Shown: positions 19,795 through 29,512 of the stretch, piece after piece
How the letters are laid out: the number at the start of each line of letters is the position of its first letter
How positions within the stretch are numbered: position 1 is the stretch's first letter
From: Salinispora fenicalii
GTDB taxonomy: Bacteria > Actinomycetota > Actinomycetes > Mycobacteriales > Micromonosporaceae
NCBI RefSeq assembly: GCF_000514815.1
Contig: NZ_AZWQ01000020.1
Location: 1-64,000, forward strand
Direction: 5' to 3'
DNA length: 64,000 nucleotides
The notes under the pieces: generated by a model
The model's database searches: none
Told to the model about the DNA's origin: nothing
The model's input: the letters and a program-made list of their open reading frames with translations, nothing else
Position numbers and translations under genes: made by a program

Positions 19795-20313
19795 ATGAGT
19801 GACGAGCAGATGCCGACGGGGACTGGCGTCGGAGCCGGCGCTGGCAGCGGAGCCGGGGCTGGCAACGGTGCCCGGACCCGGCGGGTGTTGCTGACCGGTG
19901 CGGGCGCTGTCGGCGCGGCGATGGCCCTGGCCGCCTGCGCCGACGACTCCACCGGCGAGACCGAGGTCAGCCCCGGCCCGGCGCTGACCGAGAGCGGCGA
20001 CCCGGGTGGCGGCGATCGGGAGGGTGCCCAATCGCTGGCCCGGACCAGCGATATCCCGGTCGGGGGTGGCGCCGTCTACGCCGCCCAGGGGATTGTCATC
20101 ACCCAGCCATCGCCGGGGGAGTTCAAGGGCTTCGACCCGATCTGCCCCCACCAGGGCTGCCCGGTGGCGAACGTTGACGGTGGCACGATCAACTGCACCT
20201 GTCACGGGAGCAAGTTCTCGATCGAGGATGGTGCGGTGCAGGCCGGCCCGTCGACCAAGCCTCTCGCCCCGCGGGACGTCAAGGTCACCGGCGACCGGAT
20301 CTCGCTCGCCTGA
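19795..20313 (+). CDS. Rieske [2Fe-2S] lipoprotein
   Basis: A 172-residue exported Rieske protein. After a Gly/Ala-rich leader, TRRVLLTGAGAVGAAMALAAC combines a Tat-like arginine pair with a lipobox (shortened core LAAC), so it is probably folded in the cytoplasm, exported by Tat and anchored as a lipoprotein. The cluster-binding motifs are CPHQGC (about residue 117) and CTCHGS (about 136), with the two Cys-His pairs needed for a Rieske cluster. Standalone Rieske lipoproteins of this type are common in actinobacteria; the redox partner is unknown. ATG at 19795 is set by GAGGAG 9 nt upstream. It sits between uvrA and uvrC but has no evident link to repair. Confidence 0.88.
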   Translation: MSDEQMPTGTGVGAGAGSGAGAGNGARTRRVLLTGAGAVGAAMALAACADDSTGETEVSPGPALTESGDPGGGDREGAQSLARTSDIPVGGGAVYAAQGIVITQPSPGEFKGFDPICPHQGCPVANVDGGTINCTCHGSKFSIEDGAVQAGPSTKPLAPRDVKVTGDRISLA

Positions 20314-20323
20314 CCGAGCGGCC

Positions 20324-20440
20324 GGCGTGCCATGGGGCTGCCGGTGCTGGCGTGCCATGGGGTTGTCGGCGCTGGCGCGGCGGGGGCTGTTGGAGTGGTG
20401 TGCCAGGGGGCTGGCGGAGCAGGGGGCTGTCGGAGCCGGC
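20324..20440 (+). repeat. Degenerate 25-bp tandem repeat upstream of uvrC
   Basis: Two near-identical 25-bp units (20324-20348, 20349-20373) beginning GGCGTGCCATGGGG, followed by two to three diverged units (GGCGCGGCGGGGGCTG, GTGTGCCAGGGGGCTG, GGGGCTGTCGGAG). The array occupies nearly the whole Rieske-uvrC gap. Confidence 0.7.
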
Positions 20441-20443
20441 GAC

Positions 20444-20449
20444 TAGGCT
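20444..20449 (+). promoter_or_regulatory. -10 box TAGGCT, leaderless uvrC
   Basis: Ends 6 nt before the uvrC GTG; no ribosome-binding site. Confidence 0.5.
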
Positions 20450-20455
20450 CGGAAC

Positions 20456-22453
20456 GTGGCTGATCCCTCGTCCTACCGTCCCGCCCCCGGCACGATCCCG
20501 GAATCACCGGGGGTCTACCGGTTCCGTGACGGGACCGGCCGGGTGATCTATGTTGGCAAGGCGCGCAACCTGCGTTCCCGGCTCAACTCCTACTTCGCCG
20601 ACCCGGTCAATCTGCACCAGCGCACCCGGCAGATGGTCTTCACCGCCGAATCGGTGGACTGGATCTCCGTCGCCACCGAGGTCGAGGCGCTCCAGCAGGA
20701 GTTCACCGAGATCAAGCAGTACGATCCGCGGTTCAACGTCCGCTACCGGGACGACAAGTCCTACCCGTACCTGGCGGTCACCGTTGCCGAGGAGTTCCCC
20801 CGGCTCCAGGTCATGCGGGGAGCGAAGCGCAAGGGTGTGCGCTACTTCGGGCCGTACTCGCATGCCTGGGCGATTCGCGAGACGCTTGACCTGCTGCTCC
20901 GGGTCTTTCCGGCGCGTACCTGCTCGTCGGGGGTGTTCAAGCGGGCCGGTCAGGTCGGCCGCCCCTGTCTGCTGGGCTATATCGACAAGTGCTCCGCGCC
21001 CTGCGTCGGCAGCGTCTCCGCCGAGGAGCACCGGGCGATCGTGGACGGCTTCTGCGACTTCATGGGCGGCCGGGCCGACCTTATGGTCCGCCGGCTGGAG
21101 CGGGAGATGGCCGACGCCAGCGCGGAGCTGGAGTTCGAGCGGGCCGCCCGGCTCCGCGACGACCTGGCCGCACTGCGCCGGGCGATGGAGAAGCAGACCG
21201 TGGTCTTCGGCGACGGCACCGACGCCGATGTGGTCGCCTTCGCCGATGACCCGCTCGAGGCGGCTGTGCAGGTGTTTCACGTGCGGGACGGGCGCATCCG
21301 CGGCCAACGCGGTTGGGTGGTCGAGAAGACCGAGGAGCTGAGCATCGGCGATCTCGTCCACCATTTCTGCACCCAGGTGTACGGCGGGGAGCACGGTGAG
21401 GTGGATATCCCCCGGGAACTGCTCGTGCCCGAGCTGCCCGCCGATGTCGAGGCGCTCGCCGACTGGCTCTCCGACCACCGCGGCAGCCGGGTGACGCTGC
21501 GGGTGCCGCAGCGCGGCGACAAGCGGGCCCTGCTGGAGACGGTCGCGCGTAACGCCACCGACGCCCTGGCCCGGCACAAGCTCAAACGCGCCGGTGATCT
21601 GACCACCCGGAGCAAGGCCCTCGACGAGATCGCCGAGACGTTGGGCCTGCAGACGGCGCCGCTGCGCATCGAGTGTTACGACATCTCCCAGATCCAGGGC
21701 ACCGACGTGGTGGCCAGCATGGTGGTTTTCGAGGACGGGCTGCCGCGCAAGAGCGAGTACCGGCGGTTCATCATCCGGGGCGCCACCGACGACCTCTCGG
21801 CGATGTCGGAGGTGCTGCGGCGGCGGTTCGCCCGCTACCTGGACGCGCGGGCCGAGACGGGGGAGGCCGGTGTCGAGTCGGCCGGTGACCCAGCCACCCC
21901 GGCCGGGCCGGCTTCGACCGGGCCGGGCGTGCCCGACGAGCCGCGGGTCGGCACCCTGGTCGACCCGACGACCGGCCGGCCGCGCAAGTTCGCCTACCCA
22001 CCGCAGCTGGTGGTGGTGGACGGGGGTGCGCCGCAGGTAGCGGCGGCGGCGCAGGCCCTCGCCGAGTTGGGCGTCGATGATGTGGCGCTGTGCGGGCTGG
22101 CGAAGCGGCTGGAGGAGGTGTGGCTGCCCGACGACGACTTCCCGGCCATTCTGCCGCGCACCTCGCAGGGCCTCTACCTGCTGCAACGGGTACGGGACGA
22201 GGCGCACCGGTTCGCCATCACGTTCCACCGGCAGCGGCGTTCCCGGCGGATGACCGAGTCGGCGCTGGACCGGGTCCCCGGGCTGGGCGAGGTGCGGCGC
22301 AAGGCGCTGCTGCGCCACTTCGGCTCGCTGAAGCGGCTCTCCGCCGCCTCGGTGGAGGAGATCACCGAGGTCCCTGGGGTCGGCAAGCGGACCGCCGAGG
22401 CGATCCTCGCCGCGCTCGGCGATTCGACGCAGCCAGATGAACCCCGCACCTAG
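20456..22453 (+). CDS. uvrC: Excinuclease ABC subunit C
   Basis: A 665-residue UvrC, the dual endonuclease that makes both incisions around UvrB-bound DNA damage. Domains in order: GIY-YIG nuclease ([20 protein letters not shown], residues about 17-95), cysteine cluster with CSAPCVG, UVR/UvrB-binding helix (about 210-245), RNase H-like 5' nuclease ([19 protein letters not shown], about 403-421), and C-terminal helix-hairpin-helix pair ([26 protein letters not shown]). A Gly/Pro/Ala-rich insert at about 470-505, in the middle of the endonuclease half, is typical of high-GC actinobacteria. GTG start at 20456 at leaderless spacing after TAGGCT. Confidence 0.97.
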   Translation: MADPSSYRPAPGTIPESPGVYRFRDGTGRVIYVGKARNLRSRLNSYFADPVNLHQRTRQMVFTAESVDWISVATEVEALQQEFTEIKQYDPRFNVRYRDDKSYPYLAVTVAEEFPRLQVMRGAKRKGVRYFGPYSHAWAIRETLDLLLRVFPARTCSSGVFKRAGQVGRPCLLGYIDKCSAPCVGSVSAEEHRAIVDGFCDFMGGRADLMVRRLEREMADASAELEFERAARLRDDLAALRRAMEKQTVVFGDGTDADVVAFADDPLEAAVQVFHVRDGRIRGQRGWVVEKTEELSIGDLVHHFCTQVYGGEHGEVDIPRELLVPELPADVEALADWLSDHRGSRVTLRVPQRGDKRALLETVARNATDALARHKLKRAGDLTTRSKALDEIAETLGLQTAPLRIECYDISQIQGTDVVASMVVFEDGLPRKSEYRRFIIRGATDDLSAMSEVLRRRFARYLDARAETGEAGVESAGDPATPAGPASTGPGVPDEPRVGTLVDPTTGRPRKFAYPPQLVVVDGGAPQVAAAAQALAELGVDDVALCGLAKRLEEVWLPDDDFPAILPRTSQGLYLLQRVRDEAHRFAITFHRQRRSRRMTESALDRVPGLGEVRRKALLRHFGSLKRLSAASVEEITEVPGVGKRTAEAILAALGDSTQPDEPRT

Positions 22454-22492
22454 TACGTGTCTATCTGAGCGTTGCTGACAGAAGGGTTGGGC

Positions 22493-23335
22493 ATGCTGAA
22501 GGTGACATCCGCGGACGGCACGGCGATCGCGTACGAACGCTACGGAGAGCACGGTGCGGATTCGCTGATCGTGGTCGGCGGCGCCACCTGCGACCGGGCG
22601 AAGACCCGCCAGCTGGCCGAAGGGCTCGGCGCCCACCTACCGGTCGTCAACTATGACCGCCGTGGGCGGGGCGACAGCGGCGACTCCAGCCCGTACGCCG
22701 TCGAGCGGGAGGTCGAGGATATCGCTGCCCTCGTCAACGATCTCGGTGCCGACGCCATCCTGTACGGGCACTCGTCCGGTGCCGCACTGGTGCTGCATGC
22801 CGCGGCAGCCGGGGTGCCGGCCAAGGCGATCGTGCTCCACGAACCACCGTTCGGCGCGGACATCGACGAGGACCGCCAGGAGGCCCGCGACTACGCCGAG
22901 GCCCTGACCACGCTGCTGTCGGAGGATCGACGCGACGACGCGGTGGCGCTGTTCTTCCAGACCACCGGCGTGCCGGCGGAGGTGGTGGCCGAGCTGCGCC
23001 ACGAGCCGTGGTGGGCCGACGTGGTGGCACTCGCGCCGACGCTCGCCTACGACTCGGCGGTCATGGGCGACCGTAGCCGCGGTGGCATCCTGCCGGTGGA
23101 GGTCGCCGCCCGGGTTTCTGTCCCTGCGCTGGTGCTCAGCGGCGGCGAGAGCCCAGACTGGATGATCGAGGTGGCCCGTGCCGCCGCTGCGGCGCTGCCG
23201 CAGGGCACGCATCGGGTGCTGCCCGGCGAGGGGCACATACCGTCGTCGCAGACCCTCGCCCCGGTGCTGACGGAGTTCATCGCCCGAGGCTGCACCGTCG
23301 ATGACACCGGCACGGACCTGCACACACCCGGCTAA
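22493..23335 (+). CDS. Alpha/beta hydrolase
   Basis: A 280-residue alpha/beta-hydrolase fold protein. The nucleophile elbow is YGHSSGAA (Ser about residue 90), the oxyanion region near IVVGGATCDRAK, an acidic residue in LSGGESPDWM and a terminal catalytic His in PGEGHIPSS. The MLKVTSADGTAIAYERYGEHG start resembles the proline-iminopeptidase/haloperoxidase-like branch with unknown natural substrates. Cytoplasmic, no signal. ATG at 22493 follows AGAAGGG. It starts 40 bp after uvrC but is not functionally related to repair; substrate cannot be inferred. Confidence 0.85.
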   Translation: MLKVTSADGTAIAYERYGEHGADSLIVVGGATCDRAKTRQLAEGLGAHLPVVNYDRRGRGDSGDSSPYAVEREVEDIAALVNDLGADAILYGHSSGAALVLHAAAAGVPAKAIVLHEPPFGADIDEDRQEARDYAEALTTLLSEDRRDDAVALFFQTTGVPAEVVAELRHEPWWADVVALAPTLAYDSAVMGDRSRGGILPVEVAARVSVPALVLSGGESPDWMIEVARAAAAALPQGTHRVLPGEGHIPSSQTLAPVLTEFIARGCTVDDTGTDLHTPG

Positions 23336-23345
23336 CGTGGGTCAC

Positions 23346-23396
23346 GTGGACGAGGTTGGGCTACGGGAGCTGCGGCAGAACGCCAGCGACCTGTGA
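23346..23396 (+). pseudogene. N-terminal remnant of a Phd-type antitoxin gene
   Basis: GTG at 23346 opens a 16-codon frame, MDEVGLRELRQNASDL, then TGA. This is the conserved N-terminus of Phd/YefM-type (prevent-host-death) antitoxins that normally continue LLRRV. The rest of the antitoxin and any toxin are absent because the sequence runs straight into the convergent recQ stop at 23397. It looks like the stump of a deleted toxin-antitoxin module. Confidence 0.5.
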
Positions 23397-25238
23397 TTAA
23401 GCCGGGTGTGGGCCGTCGGCGAGTACGGCCAGCACCTGCTCGCCGTACTTCGCCAGCTTTGCCTCGCCGACGCCACTGACCTGAGAAAGGTCGGCCAGGG
23501 CGGCCGGCGCGTCGGTGGCGATCTGCCGCAGCGTGGCATCGTGGAAGATCACATAGGCGGGCACGCCCTGCTCCTTGGCGGTGGCGGCCCGCCAGGCACG
23601 CAGCCGCTCGAAGGCCTCGGCGGCGGCTGGCGCCAGCTCGGCGACCACGGTGGCCGCGCCGCGCGGCTTCGCCGGTCGGGCCTTCCGGGCCGGCTCGCGG
23701 CGGAGCATGACGGTGCGACGCCGGCCCAGCACCTCCGCGCTGGTGTCGGTGAGGGCCAGAGTGCCGTAGTCTCCCTCGACCGCCAGCAGCCCCTCGGCGA
23801 GCAGCTGCCGGACCACCCCCCGCCACTCCGCCTCGCTCAGCTCGGTGCCGATGCCGAAGACCGTCAGGGAGTCGTGCCGGTGCTGCTTGATTTTGTCGGT
23901 GACGCGGCCGAGCAGGATGTCGACGCAGTGCCCGGCGCCGAAGCGTTGGTTACGTTCCCGGTCGAGCCGGTAGACCGTGGAGAGCAGCTTCTGCGCGGCG
24001 ACCGTGCCGTCCCACGACTCGGGCGGCTGCAGGCAGGTGTCGCAGTTGCCGCAGGCGGCGGCGGTCTCGCCGAAGTAGTCCAAGAGCTGCACCCGCCGGC
24101 AGCGGACCGTCTCGCAGAGCGCGAGCATCGCCTCCAGATGGGCGGCGAGGTTTCGCCGGTGCGCCAGGTCCCCCTCCGAGGTGTCGATCAGCCGGCGCTG
24201 TTGCACCACATCCGTCAGACCGTAGGCGAGCCAGGCCGTCGCCGGCAGGCCGTCCCGTCCGGCGCGGCCGGTCTCCTGGTAGTAGCCCTCCACCGACTTC
24301 GGTAGATCAAGGTGGGCGACGAACCGTACGTCTGGCTTGTCGATGCCCATCCCGAACGCGATCGTCGCGACCATGACCAGGCCGTCCTCGCGCAGGAAAC
24401 GCTGCTGGTGTCGAGCACGGGTGACCGCGTCCAGGCCGGCGTGGTAGGGCAGCGCGGCGATGCCGTTGTCGACCAGGAACTCCGCCGTCTTCTCCACGCT
24501 GGCCCGGGAGAGGCAGTAGATGATGCCGGCGTCCCCCGGGTGCTCGTCCCGGAGCAGGGCCAGCAGCTGCCGCTTCGGCTCCCGCTTCGCCGCGATGCGG
24601 TACTGGATGTTGGGTCGGTCGAAGCTGGCGACGAAGTGTCGGGCCGAGGTGAGCTGGAGCCGGGTGGCGATCTCGTCCCGGGTGGCGCTGGTCGCGGTGG
24701 CGGTCAACGCCACCCGGGGCACCCCCGGCCAACGTTCGTGCAGCATCGACAGGGCGAGGTAGTCCGGGCGGAAGTCGTGCCCCCACTGCGACACGCAGTG
24801 CGCCTCGTCGATCGCGAAGAGGCTGATCCGCCCCTGGTCGAGCAGGTGCTGCACGCCCCGGGTGCCCAGGGCCTCCGGGGCGAGGTAGAGCAGATCCAGC
24901 TCCCCGGCGACGAAGGCCCGCTCGACGGCGCGGCGGGCGTCGAGGTCCAGCGTCGAGTTGAGGAAGCCTGCCCGGACCCCGACCGCGGTCAGCGCGTCGA
25001 CCTGGTCCTGCATCAGCGCGATCAACGGTGACACCACCACCGCGACTCCGTCCCGCAGCAGCGCCGGGATCTGGTAGCAGAGCGACTTGCCGCCGCCGGT
25101 GGGCATCAGCACCAGGGCGTCCCCGCCGGCCGCCAGGTGCTCGATGACCTCCTGCTGGAAGCCCCGGAAGGCGTCGTAGCCGAAGATACGCCGCAGTGTT
25201 TCCAGCGCGGCGGGCTGCTGGTCGGTGGGGGAGGGCAT
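23397..25238 (-). CDS. recQ: ATP-dependent DNA helicase RecQ
   Basis: A 613-residue 3'-5' helicase of the RecQ family acting in recombination and replication-fork repair. Motif I is [12 protein letters not shown] (about residues 45-56), the DEAH box is [19 protein letters not shown] (about 137), motif VI is [10 protein letters not shown] (about 310). The zinc-binding RQC region has CETVRCRR and CGNCDTC (about 365-390), followed by the winged helix, and the C-terminus holds an HRDC domain ([19 protein letters not shown]). ATG at 25236-25238 lies 7 nt after a TAGACT box, pointing to a leaderless mRNA. Convergent with the alpha/beta hydrolase, with only the antitoxin stump between. Confidence 0.96.
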   Translation of the reverse strand: MPSPTDQQPAALETLRRIFGYDAFRGFQQEVIEHLAAGGDALVLMPTGGGKSLCYQIPALLRDGVAVVVSPLIALMQDQVDALTAVGVRAGFLNSTLDLDARRAVERAFVAGELDLLYLAPEALGTRGVQHLLDQGRISLFAIDEAHCVSQWGHDFRPDYLALSMLHERWPGVPRVALTATATSATRDEIATRLQLTSARHFVASFDRPNIQYRIAAKREPKRQLLALLRDEHPGDAGIIYCLSRASVEKTAEFLVDNGIAALPYHAGLDAVTRARHQQRFLREDGLVMVATIAFGMGIDKPDVRFVAHLDLPKSVEGYYQETGRAGRDGLPATAWLAYGLTDVVQQRRLIDTSEGDLAHRRNLAAHLEAMLALCETVRCRRVQLLDYFGETAAACGNCDTCLQPPESWDGTVAAQKLLSTVYRLDRERNQRFGAGHCVDILLGRVTDKIKQHRHDSLTVFGIGTELSEAEWRGVVRQLLAEGLLAVEGDYGTLALTDTSAEVLGRRRTVMLRREPARKARPAKPRGAATVVAELAPAAAEAFERLRAWRAATAKEQGVPAYVIFHDATLRQIATDAPAALADLSQVSGVGEAKLAKYGEQVLAVLADGPHPA

Positions 25239-25554
25239 GGGGCGCAGTCTACGAGTGGCCCCTGACGCGACGGTTCAGCCATGCCAGGTAGCCCGGTGGC
25301 TCGGCGCTGCGCGGCGAGTAGCCGGCCGAGGTACTGCACGAGTTCCCTCGGGGCGTCGACCGTGGCACGCTAGGTAGTCACGTGGAGCCGTCTCGAAGAC
25401 GTGGATCTGTCGCAAGGACATGCCTATCGATGGCTCCACGCCTGTTTCCATCGCCGCTCGACTCAGCACCTTTGCCCGTGTCGCACCAGACAACCCTTAT
25501 GTATCGCTGAGATCAGCGCACTGCCGAAGGCTCGTATATCCATGCCCGAAATCG
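25239..25554. other. Intergenic region upstream of recQ; mostly unrecognised
   Basis: 316 bases between recQ and the DyP peroxidase gene. It holds the recQ -10 box (TAGACT on the minus strand, 25246-25251). Translations between 25260 and 25380 on the minus strand (RELVQYLGRLLAAQRRATG) look faintly like the end of a broken gene, but I could not assign it to any family. Confidence 0.4.
25246..25251 (-). promoter_or_regulatory. -10 box TAGACT, leaderless recQ
   Basis: On the minus strand the box ends 7 nt before the recQ ATG; no ribosome-binding site between. Confidence 0.5.
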
Positions 25555-26904
25555 CTAGGCGATGCCCGCGAGTAGTTCGTGGCCGAGGTGCTGGCCTGGC
25601 TGCACTCCGGGAGGCACCGCATAAAGGGCGCTGGCCACTGTCAGCATGAACGTCGCCAAGTCGTCGGATGCCGCGATGTGCCGTTGCGCCGGTACGAATT
25701 GTCGACCTGGGTCGGCGTTGAAGGTAACGAACAGCAGTCCGGCGTCATACGCGTTGTGGGCGGCGCCTCGTCCGGCTGGTCCATGGTCGTGATCAATGGC
25801 CGGGTCCGCGGGAGGGTGCGCCTGCTGGGAGTTGTCGGACGCATTGAAGCCATCGTCGTAGTTGTAGCCACGCCGGTACATGGGAAAGCGATGCATACCC
25901 CTCACGTGTGCCCTGGCGTGGATTGGTGGCGATCCGGCGGAATCGCGGGCGGTAAGGTCGACCGGCGTGTGGAGCGGTGCGTCCGCCGGCGCCGACAAGG
26001 GACTTCCCTCCACCAGCCGGCGGCCGACCACACGATCCTGTTCAGCGGCCGGCGTGCTGTGCCACGGCCCTAACCGCAGTCGTATCTTCCGAAAGACCCC
26101 ATACGTTCCCCCGCGCATCCACGCCTGCTCGGACGTGGAGGTCGACAGCACCAGCTGCTGGGCAAGGTCGCTGTTCGGCGATGGATTCGCGGTGCCATCA
26201 TGATGCCCGATCAGGCTGCGTTGCGGCGCGCCATCAGAGCTAGGTGAGGAAAAGCCATGCTGACTCCACCGAAGTGTGGCACGGCCGACCGCTACCGCCC
26301 GTAGCTCGAGAAACGCGTGCGTGAGTATCTGACGATCGTCAGCGCACAGCTGGACCACCACGTCGCCGTCACTGCTGCTTGCGGACAGTTGGTCGCCGGG
26401 GAAGGCGGGTAGGGGGGTGAGACCGATCGGGCGCCGATCGGCGAGCCCGAAGCGACTGTCAAACAGCGAGGGTCCGAACCCCCAGGTGATCGTCAGCTGG
26501 GCGGGCTCCAGGCCGAGCGCCAACCCGCTATCGGGACGTAACTCCGTTCGCCGGCCCTGTCGACCATGTACCTCCCGGCCAGCAGTAAGGGCCTCACACG
26601 CCAGCGTCCACTCCTTCAGCAGCGCGGTCAGATCCTTGATGTCGGGGGACACTATATTGAAGGAGGAGAAGATCACGTGCCGCTGTGGCGGCGTCCAGAT
26701 ACCTGCCTGAACGGGGCCGTGGAAAGCGACTGTTGCCGCGTCGTCGGCCTCCGGAGCCGCGGGATCAGAATGCTCCTCGTCAGCACCAGGCACGCCATTA
26801 GCGAGGACCGCGCCACCGGCCGCCGACACCACCCCTGTGGCGGCCAACCCTCCAAGTAACCTGCGCCGACTCAACGAATTCGTATCGCCCACTTGCCTCG
26901 TCAC
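25555..26904 (-). CDS. Dye-decolorizing (DyP-type) peroxidase, Tat-exported
   Basis: About 449 residues. The N-terminus has a Tat motif, SRRRLLGG, followed by a hydrophobic stretch, so the enzyme is exported folded with heme. The DyP signature GHHDGTANP (GxxDG, catalytic Asp) is present in mid-protein, and the heme-ligand region is IHARAHVR with RRGYNYDD downstream, as in EfeB-like class A enzymes. The C-terminal block GLLFVTFNADPGRQFVPAQR is also typical. DyP enzymes oxidise dyes, phenolics or take part in iron uptake; no efeU/efeO genes are adjacent. The start is uncertain: GTG 26904 or GTG 26892; an ATG at 26994 lies in the adjoining transposase debris. Codon GC is slightly below the neighbours. 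Confidence 0.82.
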   Translation of the reverse strand: MTRQVGDTNSLSRRRLLGGLAATGVVSAAGGAVLANGVPGADEEHSDPAAPEADDAATVAFHGPVQAGIWTPPQRHVIFSSFNIVSPDIKDLTALLKEWTLACEALTAGREVHGRQGRRTELRPDSGLALGLEPAQLTITWGFGPSLFDSRFGLADRRPIGLTPLPAFPGDQLSASSSDGDVVVQLCADDRQILTHAFLELRAVAVGRATLRWSQHGFSSPSSDGAPQRSLIGHHDGTANPSPNSDLAQQLVLSTSTSEQAWMRGGTYGVFRKIRLRLGPWHSTPAAEQDRVVGRRLVEGSPLSAPADAPLHTPVDLTARDSAGSPPIHARAHVRGMHRFPMYRRGYNYDDGFNASDNSQQAHPPADPAIDHDHGPAGRGAAHNAYDAGLLFVTFNADPGRQFVPAQRHIAASDDLATFMLTVASALYAVPPGVQPGQHLGHELLAGIA

Positions 26905-27009
26905 CCTGTCATCACCACATCGCTTCTCGAACGACGGGTAGTCGCCGCGGGGTCTGGTGGAGTTCCCGAATTCCCGCGGGGTGACTTTCGTCATGATCCG
27001 GAACTCCCG

Positions 27010-27300
27010 GCGCTGCGGCGAACAGGGTTGTGGTGCCGTGGCGCATGTAGTCGTGGGTCATCGTGCCGGCCCGCCCGGGCCTGAGCGGCAGGCTCGCCTG
27101 GGTGTGGTCCAGAGCCTGGATCTGGGACTTCTCGTCCATGCACAAGACCACCGCCTTGTCCGGCGGGTTCAGGTACAGGCCCACGACGTCGGCCACGGCC
27201 CGGCGCGACCTTGCCCAGCTCGGCCAGCCCACGCTCGGCGAACTCGGACCGCCATGCCCGCAACCGTCACCCGGGTCACCCCGGCCGGGCTGGGCCACCC
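27010..27300 (-). mobile_element. IS630-family transposase remnant
   Basis: Minus-strand translation contains [20 protein letters not shown] (catalytic Asp of the DDE core, [12 protein letters not shown]) and on to [15 protein letters not shown], the central portion of IS630-type transposases. In a different frame just upstream are [14 protein letters not shown] and GVTRVTV, from the N-terminal helix-turn-helix. The two parts are fused by deletion, frames are broken, and the C-terminal DDE part is missing, so the element is dead. No intact terminal inverted repeats were found. It lies in the 662-bp gap between the DyP gene and rapZ; the remainder of that gap holds only the probable rapZ promoter area (TAGAGT at 27503-27508). 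Confidence 0.7.
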
Positions 27301-27566
27301 GAGCGCCGTGGGACCGGTCGACGTGGGGCGGACCATTGACCTGCTCGTTAGCGGGACGCCCAGGCGTGCCGCACTGCGGGGCACCCTCCGAAAGGGCGGC
27401 AGCCTGCGATTGTCGCGGGCGGAGAAGATGTGGTGGCCGATGGTGAGCGGACTGTCCCGTTGTCGGGAATGTGACGCGGGAGATCTGTGCCGATCGGCGG
27501 GTTAGAGTCGCTGTTCGAACCCGTGGCCCGATTCCCGGTCGCGGTGCCACAGGTTGGGGGTACTAG

Positions 27567-28475
27567 GTGATCGAGGGGCAGACGAGCGTGTCGGGTGGGC
27601 CCGACCCGTCGGATACTGACACCACGCTCGTGGTGGTGACCGGGGTTTCCGGCGGTGGGCGCAGCACCGTCGCCCGCGCCCTGGAGAATGTCGGCTACTA
27701 CGTGGTCGACAACCTGCCCCAGGCGCTGATGCTGGACATGGCCGAGCTGGCGATGAAGGCCGGTGGCGCCGCCCGGCGTACGGCGATGGTGCTCGACGTG
27801 CGCTCCCGGGCGTTCTCCACCGACCTGGCCGGAGCGATCCGAGAACTCAAGGAGCGGGGTTTCGCCCCGCGGGTGGTCTTCGTTGACGCCGACGACGAGG
27901 TGTTGATCCGGCGCTTTGAGAGCGTCCGGCGTTCGCACCCGTTGCAGGGGGAGGGGCGGCTCGCGGACGGCATCGCGGTGGAGCGCGGGCTGCTGGAGGG
28001 GGCCCGTGACCAGGCCGATGTGTTCGTCGACACCAGCCACCTCAACGTCAATCAGCTGCGTCGGCGGATCGAGGAGCTCTTCGGCGCCGAGGATGCCCGC
28101 CGGCTGCGGGTGACTGTGGTGTCGTTCGGTTTCAAGTACGGCGTGCCGCCGGATGCCGACTTCGTCTGCGACGCCCGGTTCCTGCCGAACCCGTACTGGG
28201 TTCCGGAACTGCGCGAGCACACCGGGCAGGTGGAGGCGGTCAGTTCGTACGTGTTGGGCCAGGCGGGCGCCGAGGACTTCGTGGCGACCTACGCCGACCT
28301 GCTCAACGCCACCACCGCCGGATTCGAGCGGGAGGGTAAGCGCTATCTGACCGCCGCCGTCGGTTGCACCGGCGGCAAGCACCGCAGTGTCGCCATCGCC
28401 GAGGAGTTGGCCGCGCGGCTGCGCAAGACCGGCCTCGCCGCCAACGCGCAGCACCGGGACCTGGGGCGCGAGTGA
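27567..28475 (+). CDS. rapZ: RNase adapter protein RapZ
   Basis: A 302-residue RapZ-family nucleotide-binding protein (YvcJ). The N-terminal P-loop is GVSGGGRST, with Arg in the usual lysine position as in other actinobacterial members. The C-terminal domain shows DFVCDARFLPNPYWVPELR (about residue 195) and CTGGKHRSV (about 263). In Escherichia coli RapZ links glucosamine-6-phosphate level to GlmZ decay by RNase E; in actinobacteria its role is less clear. GTG start at 27567. Its stop overlaps the GTG of yvcK by 4 bases (GTGA), and whiA follows, reproducing the conserved rapZ-yvcK-whiA cluster. Confidence 0.95.
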   Translation: MIEGQTSVSGGPDPSDTDTTLVVVTGVSGGGRSTVARALENVGYYVVDNLPQALMLDMAELAMKAGGAARRTAMVLDVRSRAFSTDLAGAIRELKERGFAPRVVFVDADDEVLIRRFESVRRSHPLQGEGRLADGIAVERGLLEGARDQADVFVDTSHLNVNQLRRRIEELFGAEDARRLRVTVVSFGFKYGVPPDADFVCDARFLPNPYWVPELREHTGQVEAVSSYVLGQAGAEDFVATYADLLNATTAGFEREGKRYLTAAVGCTGGKHRSVAIAEELAARLRKTGLAANAQHRDLGRE

Positions 28476-29458
28476 CGGCCATCCGGGTGGTCGCCTTCGG
28501 TGGTGGGCACGGACTCTCCGCTTCGCTGCGGGCACTGCGGCGCTGCGCTCCCGAACTCGACCTTGATCTGACCGCTGTGGTGACGGTCGGCGACGATGGC
28601 GGGTCCAGTGGCCGGCTGCGCGCGGAGCGGGGCGGGCTCCCGCCGGGGGACCTGCGGCAGGCGCTCGTCGCGCTGGCCGGTGATCACCCCGCCACCCAGC
28701 GCAGCGCCGGGCTCTTCCAGCACCGCTTCGCCGCGGTCCCGACGACCGGCGACCGGGCGGCCACCGCGAGCGGACTGACCGGGCACGCCGTCGGCAATCT
28801 CGTGCTCTGCGGGCTGATGGAGCTGCTCGGCGACCCGGTGGCGGCGCTGGAGCACGCCGGCGCGATGCTGGGCACGGTCGGGCGGGTGCTGCCGATGTCC
28901 TGCGAGCCGATCGGGATCGAGGCGCGGGTCCGGGGAGCTGACCGCGGCCGGCCGACCGAGGTGAGCATCGTCAGCGGCCAGCATCAGGTGGCCGTCACCA
29001 CTGGGCGGGTCGAGTCGCTGCGGCTGAACCCGGAGGCGCCGGCGGCTTGCCCCGAGACGCTGGCCGCCATCGGCGCGGCCGACTGGCTCCTCTTCGGCCC
29101 GGGTAGCTGGTACACCAGCGTACTGCCGCACCTGTTGGTGCCGGAGCTGGCCGCGGCGATCGTCGCGAGCCCCGCCCGCCGGCTGGTCACCCTGAACCTG
29201 GCCGCCGAGAAGGAGACGTTCGGGCTCTCCGTCGCTGATCACCTGGCCGAGCTGCGGTGGTACCTGCCGAAGCTGCAGGTCGACTGCGTACTCGGAGACC
29301 TCAAGGCGGTGGGTGATCCCGATCCGGTCGAGCGTGCGGCAGAATCGCTGGGTGCTCGGCTGATCCTCGCCCCGGTCGCGGTCAACGATGGCACACCCTG
29401 TCATGATTCGGTTGCTCTCGCCGCTGCTTTGGTGCCGGTCCTGGGTGCCGCTCGTTAG
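28472..29458 (+). CDS. yvcK: YvcK/CofD-like UDP-GlcNAc-binding protein
   Basis: A 328-residue protein of the YvcK (gluconeogenesis factor, CofD-like) family, which binds UDP-sugars and controls peptidoglycan precursor supply and cell shape in Bacillus and mycobacteria (CuvA). The N-terminal GGGHGLSASLRAL binding loop and TVGDDGGSSGRLR (about residue 36) are diagnostic, as is LFGPGSWYTSVLPHLL (about 200). The GTG at 28472 overlaps the rapZ stop, so the two are coupled. Cytoplasmic. Part of the rapZ-yvcK-whiA operon. Confidence 0.94.
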   Translation: MTAIRVVAFGGGHGLSASLRALRRCAPELDLDLTAVVTVGDDGGSSGRLRAERGGLPPGDLRQALVALAGDHPATQRSAGLFQHRFAAVPTTGDRAATASGLTGHAVGNLVLCGLMELLGDPVAALEHAGAMLGTVGRVLPMSCEPIGIEARVRGADRGRPTEVSIVSGQHQVAVTTGRVESLRLNPEAPAACPETLAAIGAADWLLFGPGSWYTSVLPHLLVPELAAAIVASPARRLVTLNLAAEKETFGLSVADHLAELRWYLPKLQVDCVLGDLKAVGDPDPVERAAESLGARLILAPVAVNDGTPCHDSVALAAALVPVLGAAR

Positions 29459-29512
29459 ACACGTACGTAATCTCCGGCGACACGCCGGAACCGGTCCGTG
29501 AGAGGACGCACA

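Noticed and set aside
20504..22636. Long open frame antisense to uvrC (710 codons)
   Set aside because: Shadow of the uvrC codon bias; no recognisable protein features.
25579..26073. Plus-strand frame antisense to the DyP peroxidase gene
   Set aside because: The minus strand encodes a clear DyP domain across the same bases.
26905..26994. Extended N-terminus of the DyP peroxidase from the ATG at 26994
   Set aside because: These 30 codons fall in transposase debris and precede the Tat signal, which should lie near the true start.
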